Shown: positions 54,349 to 63,906 of the stretch, in pieces
How the letters are laid out: each line of letters starts with the position of its first letter
How positions within the stretch are numbered: position 1 is the stretch's first letter
Source of the DNA: CAYLLN01 sp033762315
GTDB lineage: Bacteria; Planctomycetota; Planctomycetia; Pirellulales; Pirellulaceae
Direction of reading: 5' to 3'
DNA length: 64,000 nucleotides
Assembly: GCA_033762315.1 (NCBI GenBank)
Contig: JANRLS010000271.1
Span: 14,331-78,330, forward strand
Program-made: the position numbers and the translations under genes
Notes under the pieces: model-generated
Databases searched by the model: none
Told to the model about the DNA's origin: nothing
The model's input: the letters and a program-made list of their open reading frames with translations, nothing else

Positions 54349-54537
54349 GACAAAGCCACTGGCGATAAGAGGACCGCGATCAGGCGCGACAACTCCCCTC
54401 AAATTATCCCTTCGGCCGCCCCCTTGCCACCAGCCTGCCGAGCAGTTTCCCGCTAGCAGCGGCGCGAACTGCCATTGTCGCGGGGCGATGCGGCAGCTAC
54501 CATCCCGCCGCTTATTGATCCCCGGAAGGAGCCTCCC

Positions 54538-55377
54538 ATGCCCAGCACTCTCTGGCGCGGCGCGTGTCTCGCGGCGCTGGTGGGACTCTGCGCGCTGGGG
54601 TGCAAACAAGGGCCGTTTGCCCCTACTGGCGCTCCTTCGGCGACGGCGGCGAGCAATCCGTTTCAGGCCCAAGCGGCGACGCTGACGACGCAGGTGCAAG
54701 ACCTCAACCGCCGCGTCAACCAGCTCGACCTGAACAATGCCGATCTGCATCGCCAACTGGCTCAGGCCGAGCAGCAGCGGCAGATGTATCAAGACCAGGT
54801 CGGCCTGCTGCAAAAGCAACTGGGAGACATGGCGACCAAGTTGAAAGACACGCAGGTGGCGCGAATCGAGTCGGACAAGCGGGTTTCGGCCTTGCAGGCT
54901 TCCACCACGTTTCGCGGCGGGGCCTCGATCTCGGCCAACAACAGCGTGCGGCAGTCGCTGGCCGCGGTGGCGATTCCCGGCCTCGACATCCGTCAGGATG
55001 GCGAGGTCATTCGCATCAAGCTCCCCGGCGACAAGCTCTTTGCTCCCGGCACCGCGCAATTGCAAACCGAGGGATATCGTCTGGTGGACGAAGTCGCCGG
55101 GGCGATCGCCCGCAGCTATCCGCGGCAACGGATCGTCATTGAAGGGCACACTGACGATTCGTTCGCCGCCAATCCCACCGCCGCCCACCTGCTGACCAAT
55201 GCCCAGGCCCAGGCCGTTTTCGCCCAATTGGTGCAGCGCGGCCGTCTTCCGGCCCGGCAACTGTCGATCCTCGCGATGGGCGAGAATCACCCCATCGCCA
55301 GCAACGCCACCCCCGCCGGCAAAGCCGAGAATCGCCGGATCGAAATCGTGGTCTATCCTGATGCGCTGGATGGCTAG
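54538..55377 (+). CDS. OmpA-domain lipoprotein with coiled-coil stalk
   Basis: A 279-residue lipoprotein. Lipobox LCALGCKQ (Cys near residue 22). A coiled coil at residues about 50-130 (LTTQVQDLNRRVNQLDLNNADL) is followed by the OmpA/MotB peptidoglycan-binding domain (residues about 160-275) with RQRIVIEGHTDDSF and the final NRRIEIVVYP. The domain usually binds diaminopimelate of peptidoglycan; planctomycetes have a thin wall. AAGGAG is 7 bases before ATG 54538. It is divergent from the PsbP-like gene. Confidence 0.88.
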   Translation: MPSTLWRGACLAALVGLCALGCKQGPFAPTGAPSATAASNPFQAQAATLTTQVQDLNRRVNQLDLNNADLHRQLAQAEQQRQMYQDQVGLLQKQLGDMATKLKDTQVARIESDKRVSALQASTTFRGGASISANNSVRQSLAAVAIPGLDIRQDGEVIRIKLPGDKLFAPGTAQLQTEGYRLVDEVAGAIARSYPRQRIVIEGHTDDSFAANPTAAHLLTNAQAQAVFAQLVQRGRLPARQLSILAMGENHPIASNATPAGKAENRRIEIVVYPDALDG

Positions 55378-55521
55378 GGTCGCTCGGCGGCCGATTCTTT
55401 GCGTCGGGTCATCGTAAAATTCGCACGCCGCGTGAATTGCAGGTTAAGGCTACTTGCAATTGCTTTGCATTTAGATACCATCGGCGGAAATTGGTTTCAC
55501 ACTCTTCCGCGGGTGATTCTC

Positions 55522-56862
55522 ATGCGTCATTCTTCTTGCCGGCCGCGTGGCGGCTTTACCTTGATCGAGCTCTTGGTGGTCATTGCGATCATCGGCATTC
55601 TGGTGGCGCTTTTGCTGCCGGCAGTCAGCAAGGCTCGCGAGGCGGCTCGCGCGGCTCAGTGCCGAAGCAATCTGCGGCAGTTTGGCATTGGCCTGCATTT
55701 ATTTGCCGATCGCGACCCTAAAGGAGCCTATTGCACCGGGGCCTACGACCTGCAGCGGGATGGCTGCCCCGACACCTATGGCTGGATCGCCGATCTGGTG
55801 AATTCCGGCACGGCCCAGCCCGGCAAAATGCTCTGTCCCACCAATCCCCTTCTCGGGAGCGAAAAGCTGAACGATCTGCTTGGCTTTGACACCAGCAACG
55901 GCGGGGATGGCGAGCACATGCCGGCCGAATACGCCGACCGTTTGACCGCCGGCCTGTGCGGCGCGTCGTCTTATCGTGGTCTGGCCGGCCCCGACGCCGG
56001 GCAAGGCTTCGCCGATACGGCGGCCGATAGCACGCAGCGAGCCGCGCTCGTCGCGCGGGGGTTCATGGGGCCGGGGCTCAACAGCAACTACGCCCAAAGC
56101 TGGTATCTGGCCCGCGGGACGCCGATCGTCAAGTATGTTCCTGGTGGTCCCGAAGAGTTCTTTGCCGCCACGCTCCCCAGCGTGACCGAAGACTTGCGTA
56201 GCATGAGGAGCCTCAAGGCGACGACCGGCATGCTGCGGCGGGCGGAGGTCGAGGCCAGTGCGGTTCCCTCGTCAAACATTCCCTTCCTGGGAGATGCCGC
56301 GCCGGGGGACATCGACGAGGCGACCCTCAAGCTGCCCCTCGGCTATGGTTCCGCCAGCGATCCGTTCAACTCGCTCGAAGGGGGCAAGGCGACGCTCATC
56401 ACGCAGGGAGCCCTGCTCACGGAGTCGTTCACCGATGGCCCGGCCCATTTCGATGACGACGCCGGACCGGTCATCGAGCACATTACGGTCGGCGCGTGGG
56501 CCGATCCGACGGTCGAGGGACATCCACTCGATGTCCAAATTGCCTGCGATCTGGGGGTGGGACCATGCCTTCCTCCCACGCACGAGAACGCAACCTTCTT
56601 GCAGGACTGGCGCAACCTCTATGCTGTGCATGGAGGCCGCAATCCGGTCTGCAACATCCTCATGGCCGATGGCTCGGTGCGCGAATTCCGCGATCTCAAT
56701 AACGACGGATTTCTGAACCCCGGCTTTCCGATTTCTGGTGCCGCCACGCCGACCGAACTATTGAGCATCGGCTACCAGGACAACACGCTGGAGTTGCATC
56801 GCGGCGAGTTTTTCAGCGGCATTTGGATCGGCAAACCACCGACACGGGCGAGCGAGGACTGA
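55522..56862 (+). CDS. DUF1559 pilin-like protein (planctomycete type)
   Basis: A 446-residue protein with a type IV pilin/pseudopilin N-terminus: GG|FTLIELLVVIAIIGILVALLLPAV, cut after G11, with mature Glu5 at E16. DUF1559 follows with the family end NILMADGSVREFRDLNNDGFLNPGF (HxxDG-like). These proteins are exported by the type II/IV route and occur in many copies in planctomycetes. It could be processed by a prepilin peptidase and powered by an ATPase of the class encoded at 964, though that link is inference. ATG 55522 is preferred; the earlier frame starts inside the spacer. Confidence 0.9.
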   Translation: MRHSSCRPRGGFTLIELLVVIAIIGILVALLLPAVSKAREAARAAQCRSNLRQFGIGLHLFADRDPKGAYCTGAYDLQRDGCPDTYGWIADLVNSGTAQPGKMLCPTNPLLGSEKLNDLLGFDTSNGGDGEHMPAEYADRLTAGLCGASSYRGLAGPDAGQGFADTAADSTQRAALVARGFMGPGLNSNYAQSWYLARGTPIVKYVPGGPEEFFAATLPSVTEDLRSMRSLKATTGMLRRAEVEASAVPSSNIPFLGDAAPGDIDEATLKLPLGYGSASDPFNSLEGGKATLITQGALLTESFTDGPAHFDDDAGPVIEHITVGAWADPTVEGHPLDVQIACDLGVGPCLPPTHENATFLQDWRNLYAVHGGRNPVCNILMADGSVREFRDLNNDGFLNPGFPISGAATPTELLSIGYQDNTLELHRGEFFSGIWIGKPPTRASED

Positions 56863-56892
56863 GCCGACCCACCCGCCGAATGGTGGCCAGGA

Positions 56893-58197
56893 TTAGCCGC
56901 GTTTGCCCAGCGAAAAGAGCTGCGACTGCGTGCGAAAATACAGCACGCCACGCGATACGGCCGGCGTGCTGCTCGAGCCCTCCGGCAGCTTGACGCGGGC
57001 AAGCTCCGCGAATTTTTCCCCCGTCGCCAGCACCACCATCTCGCCATCTTCCGACAGGCAGTAGAGCTTGCCGCCAACGCACACCGGCGAGCCGGAGTAA
57101 TCGCCGCCGACGCGCCCTTGCCACACCGTTTTGCCGCTCAAGGCATCCGCGCACAGCACGATCCCCGTGTCGGTCCACGAGTAAAGTCGTCCCTCGTAAA
57201 CGAGTGCCGTAGGCATGTGGTTGACGGTCCGCTCCAAGCGAAAGAGTAGTTGCGGCTCTCCTCCGGCAGGGGCGGGCTTGAGGGCGGCCAAGAACTTTTT
57301 GCCGTTCACGAAGCCGCAATTGCCGTAAATGACGTCCCCAGCGACGAACGGGGAGCCAATCGCGCGGCGGGCCTCCCCATCGCCACTCTCGAAGGTGTCT
57401 TGCTCCCAGACGATTTTTCCGGTTTGGGCCTCGACACAGGTCGTGCCGTGTCGCCAATCGGTAAAGATCAGCTGCACCTTGCCGTCGGCCGCCGTGAACG
57501 TGCAGGGGGTCGAATACGATGCTTTTTCCACCTCCCGCTTCACGCGCCACCGCTGCGCGCCGGTTGCCGCATCGATGCCGATGAAGCAGCTATCGCCTTC
57601 GTGGGCGTTGTTCAGGGCGACGACCCCATCCGCCACGATGGGCGAAATTCCGCCACCGTGGCCGCTTTTATAGGGACCAAGCTCGAACTGCCAAAGCTCC
57701 TTGCCGTCGTGATCGTAGGCGATAAGCTGCGAATCGGTGCGGGATTGCCAGACGGCATACACTCGCGTGGCATCGACGGCGGGGGTGCTCGTTGCGTAGG
57801 AATTGCGGGCGTGCTTTTTCTCGGCGACGAAGGGGCGGCCCCGCTGCCAGAGCAGGCTGCCGTTATCGGTCTGATAGCAGAGCAAGTAGCGCTCCAGCTT
57901 TGTTTCGTCCGCCGCGGTGACGAATAGCTTGTCTCCCCAGATGACGGGAGAAGAGATGCCTTGGCCAGGCAACGAGGCGCGCCAGTTGTAGTCGGTCTCG
58001 GTCCAGGTGGTGGGCACCGACGTTGCGGCACTCACGCCCGTGCCGCCCGGGCCCCGAAAGCGATCCCAAGCCTCGGCAGCCACTTTCTGTTCCACGCCGG
58101 ACGAAGCGGCAACTTCAGCGCCGGCCCGATTTGCCTCGACTGCGAACCCCACCAGCCCCAATAGCATAAGGAACCGAGCGGATTGATTGACTTTCAT
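56893..58197 (-). CDS. PQQ-like beta-propeller repeat protein, secreted
   Basis: A 434-residue protein with a signal peptide (residues 1 to about 26). Six to eight PQQ-like blades are seen: SLLWQRGRPF, KELWQFELGPY, QRWRVKREVEK, KIVWEQDTFE and KTVWQGRVGGDYSGSPVCVGGKLYCLSED. Each ends in the typical W motif. It binds a substrate or a partner in the periplasm; the PQQ cofactor is not required by this family. It is divergent from the PVC-type heme protein with a 107-base gap, so the two may be co-regulated. Confidence 0.9.
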   Translation of the reverse strand: MKVNQSARFLMLLGLVGFAVEANRAGAEVAASSGVEQKVAAEAWDRFRGPGGTGVSAATSVPTTWTETDYNWRASLPGQGISSPVIWGDKLFVTAADETKLERYLLCYQTDNGSLLWQRGRPFVAEKKHARNSYATSTPAVDATRVYAVWQSRTDSQLIAYDHDGKELWQFELGPYKSGHGGGISPIVADGVVALNNAHEGDSCFIGIDAATGAQRWRVKREVEKASYSTPCTFTAADGKVQLIFTDWRHGTTCVEAQTGKIVWEQDTFESGDGEARRAIGSPFVAGDVIYGNCGFVNGKKFLAALKPAPAGGEPQLLFRLERTVNHMPTALVYEGRLYSWTDTGIVLCADALSGKTVWQGRVGGDYSGSPVCVGGKLYCLSEDGEMVVLATGEKFAELARVKLPEGSSSTPAVSRGVLYFRTQSQLFSLGKRG

Positions 58198-58304
58198 CGA
58201 AGACTCGCGCCTGATAGTTGAAAACAGATCGAGACGATGCCTGCCTAGCGTAACCGCTGACGCCCCCTCTCGCCACGGAATTCGGCCTCTTCTGGAACCT
58301 CTCC

Positions 58305-61271
58305 ATGTCGCGATTGATCTGGCTCCTTGCCGCTCCCCTTAGCTTGATTGCCGCCGGGGGGACGCACTCCGCGGAAGCACCAGCGCCGCATTGGATTTGG
58401 CGCGACGGCGGCGAACAGCACCTGCAATGTCGCTACGAGCGCGAATTCCAAGTCGCTGGCCCCGCGCGATCGGCCATGCTCCGAATCGCGGCGGAATTTT
58501 GCGAAGCCCAAATTGAGATCAATGGCCAGCCGGTGCTGACGATGGAGGCGTTCAGCCCCACCACGGACGTCGATGTCGTCCATGTTTTGCGGCCCGGAAA
58601 AAACCGGATCGTGGTCGCTGCCCAGGCGGTCGGCTCGGCGGCGGCGATTGCGATGCGTTTGTCGCTCGTTGCCGCCAGTGGCGAGCGACAGGAGATTGTT
58701 TCGGACGAGAAATGGCTGGTTGCCAGTGGCAGCGGGCAAAATCGCCCGGTCACTTCGCTGGGCGATGTCAGCGCGGCGATGTGGGGAATCGGCCGCCGCC
58801 CGGCAACCACCGATCCGTTCGACAACTACGACCAGTGGAAGCAAGCGGGTGGTGACCAGGCCCAGGACCACGCTCCGAAATTCTGGATCGTCCCAGGCTT
58901 CGAGATTTCGCTCGTCAGGCAGGCCCGGCCAGACGAAGGCTCGTGGGTCAGCATGGCGTTCGATCCACGCGGCCGCTTGACCATCGCCAAAGAGGACCAG
59001 GGGCTGTTGCGATTCACCCTAGCGGGCGAAGCGAAGTCCGTGGAGCGCGTCGAAACGATCAACAACGAGCTGAAGGAGTGTCGCGGGTTGCTCTACGCCG
59101 ACGGATCGCTCTTCGCGAATGCGAACAACTCGAAAGGGCTCTACCGCCTGCGGGATGCCGATCGAGACGACCGATTCGACGAGGTGAAATTGCTGCGCGA
59201 GTTTGCCGGCAGCGTCGGGCATGGTCGCAACGACCTGGCGGCGGGACTGTATGCCATTTTTGGGGATTCGGTCGATGTGCCGACCAAGGATGTTTTCGAC
59301 AGCACTTCCCCGTTTCGCGAGGCGCGCCGCGGGCAGGCGACTCGCGAGGGCTTTCTGCTGCGGACCGATAAGCAGGGGGATAAGTGGCGACTCTTATCGG
59401 CCGGACTGCGGAATCCGTTCGGCATCGCCGCCAGCGAATCGCTCGCAGGCAGCCGCTTCAGCTACGATGCCGATGCCGAGTTTGACATGGGGACGCCGTG
59501 GTATCGGCCGACGCGCCTGTTGGAATTGGCCACCGGAGCCGACTATGGCTGGCGGGGAGTCACCGGCAAATGGCCGCCATATTTTCCCGATCATCCCGAT
59601 AATGGAGTGCCGGTGCTGGACATTGGCCGCGGCTCCCCCACCGCGGTCGCCTTCGCAAGCGAGGCCGCCTTTCCGCCCGAATATCGCCGGGCGCTCTTCA
59701 TTCTCGATTGGACCTACGGCAGAATCCTGGCGATTCATCTCGCGCCGCACGGGGCTGGTTTTCGGGCCCAGGCGGAAACTTTTCTGCAGGGGAGGCCGCT
59801 CAACGTGACCGATCTCGCCATCGGTCCCGATGGGGGGATGTACCTGATTACCGGCGGACGCAAAACGCAATCCGCGCTCTATTGCATTCGCGCGACCAGC
59901 CAGCCGGCGACCGAGGAGGCCGCGCCGTCCCCGTTCGAGCGCCGTCAGCAGCAGGCGAGCGCGGTTGAGCGCGCCAAGCGTGAGCGACTGGAGGCGACCA
60001 TTCTGGCGGAAGATGCTTCCGCGCTCGACTTGGCATGGAAGGAGTTATCGTCTGCCGATCCGGTGCTCCGTCATGCGGCGCGGATCGTGGTTGAGCGGCA
60101 GCCCGTGGAATTCTGGAGGCAAAAGGCCCTCGAAGAAGCGCAGCCCACAGCCGCGTTGACGGCCCTGATGGCACTCGCCAGGTCGGGAGATGAACCGTCG
60201 CTCCCGAAAATCGTGGCGCGATTGCTCAAATTCGACGCGGGGGAGCTGAATATCACCCAACTGCTGATGCTGCTGCATACCTATTCGCTTTGCCAGCAAC
60301 AAGCGCCGCCGGCGATTGCCCCCCATCGCGAGGCGATCCTCGCGCAGCTCGACGAGGTCTATCCGCATCCGAGCGGCAAGTGGCTCCATGTGGGACCGGT
60401 GGGGATGGGGAATGTGCAGTGGCAGCTCGCCCGCGTGCTGGCGGAGTTGGATTCGCCGACCGTGGTGCAAAAGACTTGCCAGTCGCTCCTGGTTAGCGAC
60501 AAGCAAGAGGACCGGATCATGGGGCTACTCGTGCTGCGGAATGTTCGCACCGGCTGGACGGCGGAATCGCGGCGGTCCTATTTCACCGTCCTGGGAGAGG
60601 GAACTTCGTTCGTCGGCGGCGAGGGGATGCCGAAGTTTCTGGCTCATCTGCGCGAAGATGCGCTTGCCGCGCTGCCCGCCAGCGAAAAGGAAATGCTGGC
60701 CGGCTTGCTGAGCGAGAGCCAGCCCCTGGACGAGCCGCTGCCGCCGGCGAGGCCGGTCGTCAAAGCCTGGAGAATCGACGATTTCCTTCCTCGGTTGGCC
60801 GATTCTTCGCACCAGCCCGATCTCGCCCGCGGCGCGACCATCTTTCGCGATGCGCTCTGCATTCGCTGTCATCGGGTCGGTGCGCGGGGGCCAGCGGTTG
60901 GTCCCGATTTGACGAACGTCGCCAGCCGCTTCAGCCGGCGCGACATGCTCGCATCGATCCTCGCGCCGTCGCAGGTCGTCGCCGAGAACTATCGCGGCGT
61001 GCAACTGCTCACCACCGACGGGCGGATCCTCGTCGGCCGCGTGATTGTCGCGGGGGATTATCGCTCGACGAAATTACGGCTGAATACCGATCCACTGCGG
61101 CCGACGCAGGTGGTGGAGATCGATAAGCGGGAAATCGAGCAGGTTCGCGAAACGGAAACTTCCCCTATGCCGCAAGGGTTGCTCGATGGCTTCCGGGCCG
61201 AGGAAGTGCTTGATTTGCTGGCGTTTTTGGCTGCCGGCGCGGGACCGCCCGCCAAGATCGAAGAGCGCTGA
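58305..61271 (+). CDS. PVC-type membrane-bound dehydrogenase-like heme protein
   Basis: A 988-residue secreted protein, characteristic of planctomycetes and verrucomicrobia. Signal peptide 1-21. A galactose-binding-like beta-sandwich (residues about 25-150) precedes a beta-propeller of the TIGR02604 type (VPGFEISLVRQARPDEGSWVSMAFDP; GNxxGGDW-like parts), HEAT-like helical repeats (about 550-790) and the TIGR02603 heme domain, with CIRCH at 852-856, GPDLTNVASRFSRRDMLASIL and VAENYRGVQLLTTDG. It probably oxidises sugars or alcohols, passing electrons to the heme. The substrate is unknown. Confidence 0.88.
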   Translation: MSRLIWLLAAPLSLIAAGGTHSAEAPAPHWIWRDGGEQHLQCRYEREFQVAGPARSAMLRIAAEFCEAQIEINGQPVLTMEAFSPTTDVDVVHVLRPGKNRIVVAAQAVGSAAAIAMRLSLVAASGERQEIVSDEKWLVASGSGQNRPVTSLGDVSAAMWGIGRRPATTDPFDNYDQWKQAGGDQAQDHAPKFWIVPGFEISLVRQARPDEGSWVSMAFDPRGRLTIAKEDQGLLRFTLAGEAKSVERVETINNELKECRGLLYADGSLFANANNSKGLYRLRDADRDDRFDEVKLLREFAGSVGHGRNDLAAGLYAIFGDSVDVPTKDVFDSTSPFREARRGQATREGFLLRTDKQGDKWRLLSAGLRNPFGIAASESLAGSRFSYDADAEFDMGTPWYRPTRLLELATGADYGWRGVTGKWPPYFPDHPDNGVPVLDIGRGSPTAVAFASEAAFPPEYRRALFILDWTYGRILAIHLAPHGAGFRAQAETFLQGRPLNVTDLAIGPDGGMYLITGGRKTQSALYCIRATSQPATEEAAPSPFERRQQQASAVERAKRERLEATILAEDASALDLAWKELSSADPVLRHAARIVVERQPVEFWRQKALEEAQPTAALTALMALARSGDEPSLPKIVARLLKFDAGELNITQLLMLLHTYSLCQQQAPPAIAPHREAILAQLDEVYPHPSGKWLHVGPVGMGNVQWQLARVLAELDSPTVVQKTCQSLLVSDKQEDRIMGLLVLRNVRTGWTAESRRSYFTVLGEGTSFVGGEGMPKFLAHLREDALAALPASEKEMLAGLLSESQPLDEPLPPARPVVKAWRIDDFLPRLADSSHQPDLARGATIFRDALCIRCHRVGARGPAVGPDLTNVASRFSRRDMLASILAPSQVVAENYRGVQLLTTDGRILVGRVIVAGDYRSTKLRLNTDPLRPTQVVEIDKREIEQVRETETSPMPQGLLDGFRAEEVLDLLAFLAAGAGPPAKIEER

Positions 61272-61295
61272 AGCAGCTAGCCCAAGCCAAGAAAC

Positions 61296-61334
61296 GGCGC
61301 TGGCCGCTCGTTGCCGAACGGCCAGCGCCCTTTG
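61296..61334. terminator. Strong hairpin between convergent genes, likely bidirectional terminator
   Basis: GGCGCTGGCCG (61296-61306) pairs perfectly with CGGCCAGCGCC (61319-61329) across a 12-base loop. On the plus strand CTTT follows; on the minus strand GTTTCTT follows. It stands between the heme-protein gene (plus, ends 61271) and the lipoprotein gene (minus, ends 61356), so it can stop both. Confidence 0.6.
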
Positions 61335-61355
61335 CGCCATCAAGCTTCAATGCGG

Positions 61356-61802
61356 TTAGCGGCCGATGCTGGGGGGGTTATCGATCAGGAAATCGCGTGG
61401 GCCGCGGTTCGTGTAGTAGGGATAAGCCACTTGCGCCGTGCTGGGGCCTGGCGGGCCGACATAGCTGCGGCTGTGCGGATGATGATGAAAGCCAGGAGTG
61501 CCGCGGGTTCCCAGATGGGGCGGCCCTTGATAACCCCCACCATGACCACCGCCGTGGCCGCCGTGCGCGGCATAGTAGTCGTAGCCAGCGATCTCCGCTT
61601 CGGCATACGCCTGGCCGTGGCCGAGGCGGCGCTTTCCGGCGTGATTGCAGGCGGCGCAGTGGCCACCGTGTGCGCAGTTGCCGGCGGCGAGGTTGACTCC
61701 GCCACAGTGGTTGCAGTTTCCCTTGGCCAGGTTGATTCCGTGGCAGCCGGTGCCGGTCGCCAGCAGCAACGCGGCAGCGGCAGCGAGAAGACAGGCTCGC
61801 AT
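61356..61802 (-). CDS. His/Gly/Cys-rich lipoprotein
   Basis: A 148-residue lipoprotein. The signal has lipobox ATGTGCHG (Cys near residue 20). The mature part has Cys pairs in a repeat (GNCNHCGGVNLAAGNCAHGGHCAACNH), then Gly/His-rich segments (AAHGGHGGGHGGGY) and a Tyr/Pro-rich end. It resembles small metal-binding surface lipoproteins. AAGGAA is about 9 bases before ATG 61802. I do not know a named family; metal or heme storage in the envelope is inference. Confidence 0.7.
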   Translation of the reverse strand: MRACLLAAAAALLLATGTGCHGINLAKGNCNHCGGVNLAAGNCAHGGHCAACNHAGKRRLGHGQAYAEAEIAGYDYYAAHGGHGGGHGGGYQGPPHLGTRGTPGFHHHPHSRSYVGPPGPSTAQVAYPYYTNRGPRDFLIDNPPSIGR

Positions 61803-62014
61803 GACGTGGTTCCTTGAAGAATTGGGTCGGCCGAGCGCGGGGCTGGGCACGGGCCGGCGAGGGTGTCGCCCGCCGCCGCTAGCAGCCTTGCGGGAGGCGA
61901 CTGGCGGGACGCGGGCGCAAGTGCGCTCGGCCTATCCTCGTCATCGGCGGCATAACCGGGAATAATGAGAAAATCGGCATCCCCGGCACATTCGGATCGC
62001 GAATGAATTGCGTA

Positions 62015-62797
62015 TCAGGGCTGCATCTGCCGCCAGTGATCAGCCTGATCGGTCGTGAGGACGTCCCGAATTTGGGCATCTTGCGAAGCTCCGTCCGCTT
62101 CGCTTTGGGCAATGGCGTCGATCCGCCGCCGCTGATCGGCCGATAGCCCCAGGCTCGCCGCGATGCGCGACGAAGCCTGCCGCCAGTGGCGCGTCAACTG
62201 CCCCATCGCGCTGTTCGCTTGCGCGGAGGTGGACTTTTGCGGCCGCAGCCCTTCACGCTCGGCTTGGCGCTCGGCAGCCGCTGCGCGAGCGGCGCGAGAC
62301 ATTTTGTCCACGAATTGCTGAGTGCCGGGAATCAGCGTGGCCTCGATCTGCGGCGGACGATACGTCGCCAGCATGTTGCCGACGAAGAGCAGACCCACGG
62401 CGGTCAAGCCGAGGCCGAACAACCAGGCCCAGCGAAAACCGCCCCCGCCGGCCGGTCCGCCGGCGACATAGGGGAGGAGTAGCACGTCGAACAGATTCGA
62501 CCGCACCGCCGGTTGCGTGGGGTCATCGAGGTCGCGCAGCCGCTCGAAACCGAGCAGTACGCCGTCCGAAAATTCCTCGCGGCGAATCACCCGCACTTCG
62601 TGCAAGCCCCCCGCAGTGCGCAATTGCAGCACCTCCCCCGAGGCGACGACCATTTGCCCTGGGCACGCCACGGCAAAGCCGCCGGCCGATTCATCCACCA
62701 GGCGCACCGACAGTTGCCGTTTGCCAACGCGCAGTTTCGCCTGCTCCCGCCCGGCGGGGGTCAGAATGCGAAACGTCTTGCGATGGTCTCCGGTCAT
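62015..62797 (-). CDS. PilZ-domain / transmembrane protein
   Basis: A 260-residue protein. The N-terminal 100 residues form a PilZ-like fold (SVRLVDESAGGFAVACPG, VLLGFERLRD), the c-di-GMP receptor class, although the full RxxxR start is not evident. One membrane helix follows near residues 119-140 (WAWLFGLGLTAVGLLFVGNML). The C-terminus is a charged helical domain (SSRIAASLGLSADQRRRIDAI) of the type that ends in TxxQxxxW repeats. A c-di-GMP-linked signalling role in the envelope is possible. ATG 62797 is used. Confidence 0.7.
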   Translation of the reverse strand: MTGDHRKTFRILTPAGREQAKLRVGKRQLSVRLVDESAGGFAVACPGQMVVASGEVLQLRTAGGLHEVRVIRREEFSDGVLLGFERLRDLDDPTQPAVRSNLFDVLLLPYVAGGPAGGGGFRWAWLFGLGLTAVGLLFVGNMLATYRPPQIEATLIPGTQQFVDKMSRAARAAAAERQAEREGLRPQKSTSAQANSAMGQLTRHWRQASSRIAASLGLSADQRRRIDAIAQSEADGASQDAQIRDVLTTDQADHWRQMQP

Positions 62798-63009
62798 GTC
62801 CGAGCTGGGGAAGCAGTTTGCGGAATACCCCACCAAGGGAATCCTAGGTCGCGTTCGAGGAGGTTCGTGACACCCTTGGGGGGCCGTCCCGGGATTTTCG
62901 CTGCCGATTTTGCCGAATTTGCGGCGATTTCCGGGCACCTGGCGCGGGGCGTTGGTCTCGCGGCCCCTCCCCGCGTATATTTGGATAGCCTCCTCCCTGG
63001 GTAATTCCC

Positions 63010-63906
63010 ATGTCGTCCGTTGCCGAACTCTCCGACGAAACCATCGCCCTCTGTCGCCGGGCGGCCGAGGCCAACCGGAATTGCGCCGCCCGCCAGGGGA
63101 ACGTCGTCGCGCTCACGGCCGAGCATGGCGACGAGCTGATGATCGTCGCCGACTTGCATGGCAATCGGCTCAATTTTGAGAAGCTGCTGGCGATTGCCGA
63201 TCTGGCTGGGCATCCGCGGCGACACCTGCTGATGCAAGAGGTTTGCCACGGCGGCCCGGAGTATCCCGAAGGAGGCGGCTGCATGTCGCACCTCTTGCTC
63301 GAGGATTGCATTCGGCTCAAGGCGGAGTTTCCGGAGCGATTCCACTTTTTGCTGAGCAATCACGAACTGGCGGAGCTGGGGGACTTTCCGATCTGCAAGT
63401 CGCGCAAAATGTTGAACTTGCTGTTCCGCACCGGCATCGGGGAGCTGTATGGCGCGGCGGGGGACCAGGTGCGAGCGGCGTACCTGGAGTTTCTCGCCAC
63501 CTGCCCCCTCGCAGTCCGCACGCCCGGGGTCTTCATCAGCCATAGTCTGCCCGACCAATGCGACCGCGTGCCGTTCGACGCGACGGTCCTTTCACGCCCG
63601 CTAACCGCCAGCGACTGGAAATGCGGCACGCCGGCCTTCAAGCTGGTGTGGGGACGCGATTTTCGCGCGGCAAATGCCGAAGCTTTCGCCCGGCAAGTCG
63701 GCGCGGAGGTGCTGATTCATGGCCATGAGCCGTGCGAGGCGGGCTTCAGTGCTCCGAATTCACGGCAGGTGATTCTCGATGGCTGCTGCTCCGAGGCGAC
63801 TTATCTGATGCTGCCGATCGGGCCGAAACTGTCGCACGGCGAGGTGATTCGCCGGATCGCCAGCTTGCATCGGCCCCACCCAGCGCGCCGCGAGAGCCTG
63901 GCGTGA
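63010..63906 (+). CDS. Calcineurin-like metallophosphoesterase
   Basis: A 298-residue phosphoesterase. The expected motifs are present in order: IVADLHGNRLNFEKLL (DxH with Asp/His of the first metal), LLSNHELAELGD (GNHE-like), and EVLIHGHEPCEAGF (final HGHE). The middle motif GDxxD is less clear, replaced by CHGGPEY. It hydrolyses a phosphodiester or phosphomonoester with a dinuclear metal site. The next gene overlaps it by four bases (GTGA), so they are likely coupled. Confidence 0.85.
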   Translation: MSSVAELSDETIALCRRAAEANRNCAARQGNVVALTAEHGDELMIVADLHGNRLNFEKLLAIADLAGHPRRHLLMQEVCHGGPEYPEGGGCMSHLLLEDCIRLKAEFPERFHFLLSNHELAELGDFPICKSRKMLNLLFRTGIGELYGAAGDQVRAAYLEFLATCPLAVRTPGVFISHSLPDQCDRVPFDATVLSRPLTASDWKCGTPAFKLVWGRDFRAANAEAFARQVGAEVLIHGHEPCEAGFSAPNSRQVILDGCCSEATYLMLPIGPKLSHGEVIRRIASLHRPHPARRESLA

